From a virus: a stretch of DNA of 20,568 nt. The DNA is taken from the IMG/VR virus record IMGVR_UViG_3300031659_000126, positions 1-20,568 of that record, one strand, 5' to 3'. A model generated the notes under the pieces. The model did no database searches. It had not been told where the DNA came from and saw nothing but the letters and a program-made list of their open reading frames with translations. This document shows, piece by piece, positions 16,500-20,568 of this stretch; the stretch's first letter is position 1, and every line of letters begins with the position of its first letter. Both the position numbers and the translations under genes were made by a program.

Positions 16500-19400
16500 A
16501 TGAGTACTAACAATTCAATATCGCAGCTTTTAGAGCAATTCCTAGAATTAAACACAAATGCATTAGAAACATTTGAGCGCATCAATGAGGCTATAACAAC
16601 AGACAAGGAAACAGTTTCTATAACACTGTATGACGACAAGCTTGGTGTAAAAAAACCTATTCAAATTCCAGCATTTGGCTATTTGAAAAGAGAGATCGAC
16701 AGGTTAGACACTAACTTCAAATCTTTGAGTGGTGTTGACGGTGGAAATGCAAACATAAGACTTAAGGATGGTTCTTTTAGAAGAATACATACAGCAAAAC
16801 TTAAAGGTCCTTCAAAACCTATCACAAGGCTTGTATCTCCTGTGAATTTTAACACAAAGCTTAATGACTTCTTCGAAGATTTTTTAAATCCGCTATTAAC
16901 TATCGAGTTAACAGTGGATGGGCAAATACCAGTTGAAACGGAAAGAGTATACGTTGAGAGGTTTTTATTTGACTCAACTGATGTTAGTGCTTCTGAGATA
17001 TTTGATGAAACATACAAGGGTAGAAGCAACGTAAAATATAGCGATATTATTTACAAGCTAAAGAATGACGGTATAAAGTATTCAGTAGATTCTAATATAA
17101 TTGATATGCCTATACGAAACATACAGTATACCGGAGGTTTCGATGTCGTTGATATAATTAACACACAGAAGACCTCGGTAGTAGATCAAGTATCTCTAAC
17201 TAAATCTATCAAAATGTTTACGTTAAACAAGCTGAGTTATTCTGATGCATCGAAAACAATGAAGGATACTGAAACGATAAAGGTCGGAGATTCTCTAGTA
17301 GTTAACACTGCGGCATATGCTACTAGGTATAAAGTAATAAGTATAGACGGTTCAACTTCACAGATAGAGGTTAAACTAATAGAAGGTTTTGAGCCTATTA
17401 AAATAGGAGCAAATGCCCTAAAGATTTATAAGAGGATAGACTCAGGGTTAACGATAGATATTAACGTTGGTTATAACGAAAGACAGGTTGTTTTCATCAA
17501 ACCAGTAGATCCTGTATCTAAAATACAGGCCGAGACGTATTCGCCGGGTATAGGGTTCTTTTCCAATGAGCTTACAATGACCAAAACTGATGGTATATCA
17601 ACTACACTTGCAAAATACTATAAAGATGAGGTTGCAGATTTTGGACAGTTTATAAAGGCTCTTAAGGTTGATTATATTCCACCCGCTGCAGTCGCATTGA
17701 AACCAAGTCCGCCTAAATTAGATGTAGATAATTTTAAAGTGGTTCAAATTAACAAACATTTAACTGATAACTCTACTACAAAGAAGATTGTAAAGTTAAA
17801 GGCTGATAAGAAATCAGCGGAACAATCAGTATCACAATCCGATAGCGCAATTAGAAGGAAAAGAACTTTTATAAGTAGAAAGAAATTCAAATCAACATCA
17901 GAGAAAAACAGACACAGAGGAGAGCTTTCGGCATTAATAAGTAGAAGGGTAGACCACTCTAGATTATTTGCATCTCTTGTTAGCGATATTAAGGCTACTG
18001 CAGAATCAACGCAAATAGTTACAGTGGCTCCTAAATTTAGAACTAGGGGTTTCTGGTCAGTACCATCACCCAAAACATTAGGAGAGGAGGTATCACAGGA
18101 CGTTATTAAGTTTATCGTAAGATATAGATACCTTTCTAATAATGGAGCGGCATCAAGTATTGAACAAATTAAATTTAGTGACAGTGTTAATGATGTTGTA
18201 AAGACTGGTGCTTTTTCGAATTGGATTGAAATAGAGACTGCGGTAAAGAAAAGAAGATTTAATGCAACTACTGAAAAATACGAATGGTATTTTGAAAACG
18301 AAGAGGACGGCTCAGCTGTAAACTTCAATTCATTGGATCTTCCGCTATCTGTTGGAGAATCTGTTGAGGTTATGATTAAATCAGTTTCTGAGGCTGGGTA
18401 CCCTGCGAATCCTGTAACTTCCGATTGGTCTGATTCTGTTAAAATTGAATTCCCAGAAGAGTTTATAGTAGACGCAGTAACTGGATTGGTTAAAGATAAC
18501 GAAAGAGATTCTATTAAAGTTGAGATCATGGATGATCTAGAATCTAAGGGTATATACTCGCATGTCGACGATAGTACAGAAGAGTTTTCGCACACTGCAA
18601 ATACAATTGCTTCGGGATTCTTGAGTCCTGAACAGACCCCAATCTCGCTATATGACAAATTAAATACGATGCAGCTTGAAATCGAAAGACTTAGAGCTTC
18701 TATAGTACAGTCTGTTGGAGAATTAATGATTACTATAGTAGATGAGGAAGGAAATGCAACAGTAGTAAATAGAAACTCTGTAGTTAAGTTACATGGTGGT
18801 TATTACATACAAGAAGTTTCTCATGCAAGTAACTATAAGGGTGAAATTATAAATAAAATATTTAAAATAGAGATTAGCAATACTAAAGCGACTCAACTCG
18901 AGCTATCGGCGATGATTAATGGCGATAGGAAGTTAGAGGCTCATGTGTCATCAACCAATGGAACGTTCGGTTCAGGCGGAAACAATGGGACGACTCCACA
19001 GATTGGAGATGCGGTTATTACTAACGAGTACTATAAGTCAGAGGGTCAATATGATCTTGTTCCAGTAGGCTATCAAAACGTAGAAAGTGCAGATATAGAT
19101 ACTGGACAATTCTTCAATGCAATACCTAGCCAGTCATCTCAGACTAATGGACAATTTGTTTACTCTAGATTTAAAAATCTATCAAATACTAAGGATTTAT
19201 ACGACATGACCGCGATAACCGCAAATACATTCAGCGTTGGGTTTGACCAGACTGAAGTAGGTCCTGATTTAGTGTACTATGGTTTAACCCCTCCGACGAC
19301 AGGGACATCTACATGGAGCGACTGGTCAGCTAATATTGCTACACCTGGAGCAGGTGCAAGTGGTAATCAAAACGCAGGTACAATTTCGCATGGTGTATGG

Positions 19401-20093
19401 AACGGTGTAGCTAACTCGACACCTATAGCATCCGACGATCCTACTAACTCAAGCTATGACTCGTCTGTATTCCCATCTCTATTTCATCCATTTGCTAAGT
19501 TCTTGACAATAGCTTCAATAATATCTAATGGATACGTAGGTATACCAGCAACAGCTTCTTTACGTAAGAACGAAGCAGGCAGCTGGAAACAAACGCCGTT
19601 TAAGAGAACATTCGGTTCTCAAAACAACGCAAGTGCTCCTTCGTTTAGAAGAGCTGCTAAAGTTTCATTTTCCTCTGAAGACAAATACACTGTTGGTGGT
19701 AAATCATGTGGCGCGTTTTTATATATTTCTCCTGTGGATAAGTATTCGTTAAACGTAGATGCTGATAATAAGTTCGGTAAAAGGAGGATAAGCACTGGTG
19801 ATAATAATAATATAACATTAGATTTAGTTTGGCAGTATAGGATGACCGACTATAATGGTACTAACGTTAATGGTAAAGGTAGGGTCGGTGGTATAGTAGC
19901 TCAGACATTGACGAATATTACGTATACAAAAACAATAGGTCTTGATGTTCTTGCATATGACGAGAGGTTTAGCTTTGATATCGAGGTAACGTCAACGTAT
20001 AAACCAATAGGTAACAAACTGTCTACTATACCTTCTGCTTCCATGCAAAACTTTAGCGTTCGTAGATCGGAACGTAGATCAATCGGTAGATAA
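16500..20093 (+). CDS. Large baseplate/tail structural protein with an FN3-like domain and a basic segment
   Basis: This 1197-residue protein lies directly after the coiled-coil protein (6-base gap). The N-terminus (about 1-75) is helical (SISQLLEQFLELNTNALETF). The middle contains a strikingly basic segment (about 427-487) with many Lys/Arg (IRRKRTFISRKKFKSTSEKN). Next is a region with fibronectin type III-like features (about 500-660: a long strand IKFIVRYRYLS, then NWIEIET, ending VMIKSVSEAGYPA ... SDWSDSV). A short coiled coil lies at about 713-745 (LYDKLNTMQLEIERLRASI). The C-terminal 250 residues are beta-rich and end in a basic tail with RRSERRSIGR. No catalytic motif is seen. The FN3-like part suggests a surface-exposed arm or host-contact protein, and the coiled coil suggests oligomers. 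The exact T4 counterpart is unclear. The long minus-strand frame inside it is a shadow. Confidence 0.75.
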   Translation: MSTNNSISQLLEQFLELNTNALETFERINEAITTDKETVSITLYDDKLGVKKPIQIPAFGYLKREIDRLDTNFKSLSGVDGGNANIRLKDGSFRRIHTAKLKGPSKPITRLVSPVNFNTKLNDFFEDFLNPLLTIELTVDGQIPVETERVYVERFLFDSTDVSASEIFDETYKGRSNVKYSDIIYKLKNDGIKYSVDSNIIDMPIRNIQYTGGFDVVDIINTQKTSVVDQVSLTKSIKMFTLNKLSYSDASKTMKDTETIKVGDSLVVNTAAYATRYKVISIDGSTSQIEVKLIEGFEPIKIGANALKIYKRIDSGLTIDINVGYNERQVVFIKPVDPVSKIQAETYSPGIGFFSNELTMTKTDGISTTLAKYYKDEVADFGQFIKALKVDYIPPAAVALKPSPPKLDVDNFKVVQINKHLTDNSTTKKIVKLKADKKSAEQSVSQSDSAIRRKRTFISRKKFKSTSEKNRHRGELSALISRRVDHSRLFASLVSDIKATAESTQIVTVAPKFRTRGFWSVPSPKTLGEEVSQDVIKFIVRYRYLSNNGAASSIEQIKFSDSVNDVVKTGAFSNWIEIETAVKKRRFNATTEKYEWYFENEEDGSAVNFNSLDLPLSVGESVEVMIKSVSEAGYPANPVTSDWSDSVKIEFPEEFIVDAVTGLVKDNERDSIKVEIMDDLESKGIYSHVDDSTEEFSHTANTIASGFLSPEQTPISLYDKLNTMQLEIERLRASIVQSVGELMITIVDEEGNATVVNRNSVVKLHGGYYIQEVSHASNYKGEIINKIFKIEISNTKATQLELSAMINGDRKLEAHVSSTNGTFGSGGNNGTTPQIGDAVITNEYYKSEGQYDLVPVGYQNVESADIDTGQFFNAIPSQSSQTNGQFVYSRFKNLSNTKDLYDMTAITANTFSVGFDQTEVGPDLVYYGLTPPTTGTSTWSDWSANIATPGAGASGNQNAGTISHGVWNGVANSTPIASDDPTNSSYDSSVFPSLFHPFAKFLTIASIISNGYVGIPATASLRKNEAGSWKQTPFKRTFGSQNNASAPSFRRAAKVSFSSEDKYTVGGKSCGAFLYISPVDKYSLNVDADNKFGKRRISTGDNNNITLDLVWQYRMTDYNGTNVNGKGRVGGIVAQTLTNITYTKTIGLDVLAYDERFSFDIEVTSTYKPIGNKLSTIPSASMQNFSVRRSERRSIGR

Positions 20094-20120
20094 ACTTCTA
20101 GTATTGTATCAATCTTAATA

Positions 20121-20129
20121 AGATATATA
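20121..20129 (+). promoter_or_regulatory. AGATATATA element upstream of the last gene
   Basis: The fourth copy of the nonamer lies in the 66-base gap after the 1197-residue protein and 39 bases before the ATG at 20160. No clear terminator precedes it. It is consistent with a new transcription unit beginning here. Confidence 0.5.
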
Positions 20130-20159
20130 GAGTATAGCATATAAAAAGTTATACTTAAA

Positions 20160-20568
20160 ATGTCAAAATTAAACACAAACACAACATACAACGATTTTAC
20201 AAATAAATCGTTTGGACTTCTCAGAACTAACCCTAAATTAACAAGTAATGTTAAACTAGTGGTTGACTCTAACGATGCGATATACTTGAGTTCTTTTAAC
20301 GCAAGTAAAGAACTCTCATCTGCAGAATATAAGAAGTTTAACATACATTCTCTTGGTAAATACTCAGCGGATGTGTCTAGGTTTTATAAAAAACTACCGA
20401 TGCTTGATAGGTATCGCGTAATGCGAGAGCATCCGGACCTTTCAGTATATTCCGAATACTCTAAACAGTACGAAAATCAATATAATTTCGGTGCAGAATT
20501 CAACGCGACTAAGCTGTATGATGAACAATACAAATTTCTAGCGCCACTATGGCTGGACACTAGCGTCC
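20160..20568 (+). CDS. N-terminal part of a probable structural protein (3'-partial)
   Basis: The frame is open from the ATG at 20160 to the right edge, giving at least 136 residues. The sequence starts MSKLNTNTTYNDFTNKSFGL and is rich in Tyr, Phe, Ser and Asn. It includes helical parts (about 48-58 and 85-105) and a C-terminal YDEQYKFLAPLWLD stretch that resembles the aromatic patches of virion proteins. I recognise no family, signal peptide or catalytic motif in the visible part. It has its own gap with an AGATATATA copy at 20121, so it may be the first gene of the next transcription unit. The start is supported by the leader (ACTTAAAATG) and the lack of an upstream alternative in frame. 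Confidence 0.7.
   Translation, partial: MSKLNTNTTYNDFTNKSFGLLRTNPKLTSNVKLVVDSNDAIYLSSFNASKELSSAEYKKFNIHSLGKYSADVSRFYKKLPMLDRYRVMREHPDLSVYSEYSKQYENQYNFGAEFNATKLYDEQYKFLAPLWLDTSV

Noticed and set aside
16076-16639. Minus-strand open frame of 187 codons across two genes
   Set aside because: It is antisense to the end of one confident gene and the start of another; the sequence is shadow-like and hydrophobic with no family features.
17744-18658. Long open frame on the minus strand (304 codons)
   Set aside because: It lies wholly inside the 1197-residue protein, has no leader or promoter-like motif and has a Ser/Leu-rich composition typical of antisense shadows.
20131-20155. Inverted repeat AGTATA...TATACT as a terminator
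   Set aside because: The stem is only six A/T-rich pairs with a long loop and no T run after it.

Overview
The window is AT-rich and almost fully coding, with every supported gene on the + strand. It reads as part of the tail and baseplate module of a large contractile-tailed (T4-like) bacteriophage. The anchors are a gp5-type OB-fold spike protein, a GPW/gp25-family baseplate wedge protein, a gp6/baseplate-J-type wedge protein, and then a series of very large structural proteins. No rRNA, tRNA, CRISPR array, integrase or insertion sequence is visible.

The host is most likely a member of the Bacteroidota, and this is an inference. No start codon in the window has a convincing Shine-Dalgarno sequence; starts follow A-rich leaders instead, as is typical of that phylum. 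A phage-encoded ribosomal protein S1 homologue also carries an N-terminal FDWDAYE-like motif that I associate from memory with Bacteroidota S1.

Layout: (1) 1-2450 holds the end of an unidentified protein with a Gly/Asn-rich tandem repeat, the small spike protein with no lysozyme domain, and a 503-residue unidentified structural protein, all overlapping one another. (2) 2451-5512 is an unexpected insert into tail genes: an S1-domain RNA-binding protein, a small Ala-rich helical protein, a strong intrinsic terminator, and an amidoligase-like enzyme joined to a repetitive beta-solenoid-like tail. Each of these three genes has its own upstream region with the motif AGATATATA. (3) 5513-8819 holds a structural protein, the gp25-like and gp6-like wedge proteins, and a 90-residue protein. 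(4) 8819-20093 holds a 1692-residue gp7-position protein with a LamG-like domain, a short fibre-like protein, a 667-residue protein with a coiled coil, and a 1197-residue protein with a possible FN3-like domain. (5) From 20094 a new AGATATATA-containing upstream region leads into a structural gene that runs off the right edge.

Region 1 probably makes the baseplate hub and spike, and regions 3-4 the wedges and peripheral adhesins. The S1 and amidoligase genes suggest that the same late programme also affects host translation and modifies a peptide, protein or cell-wall substrate. The most interesting observations are the S1/amidoligase cassette, the repeated AGATATATA element, a perfect TATAAATA six bases before the amidoligase start, and the LamG and repeat modules in the giant baseplate protein.
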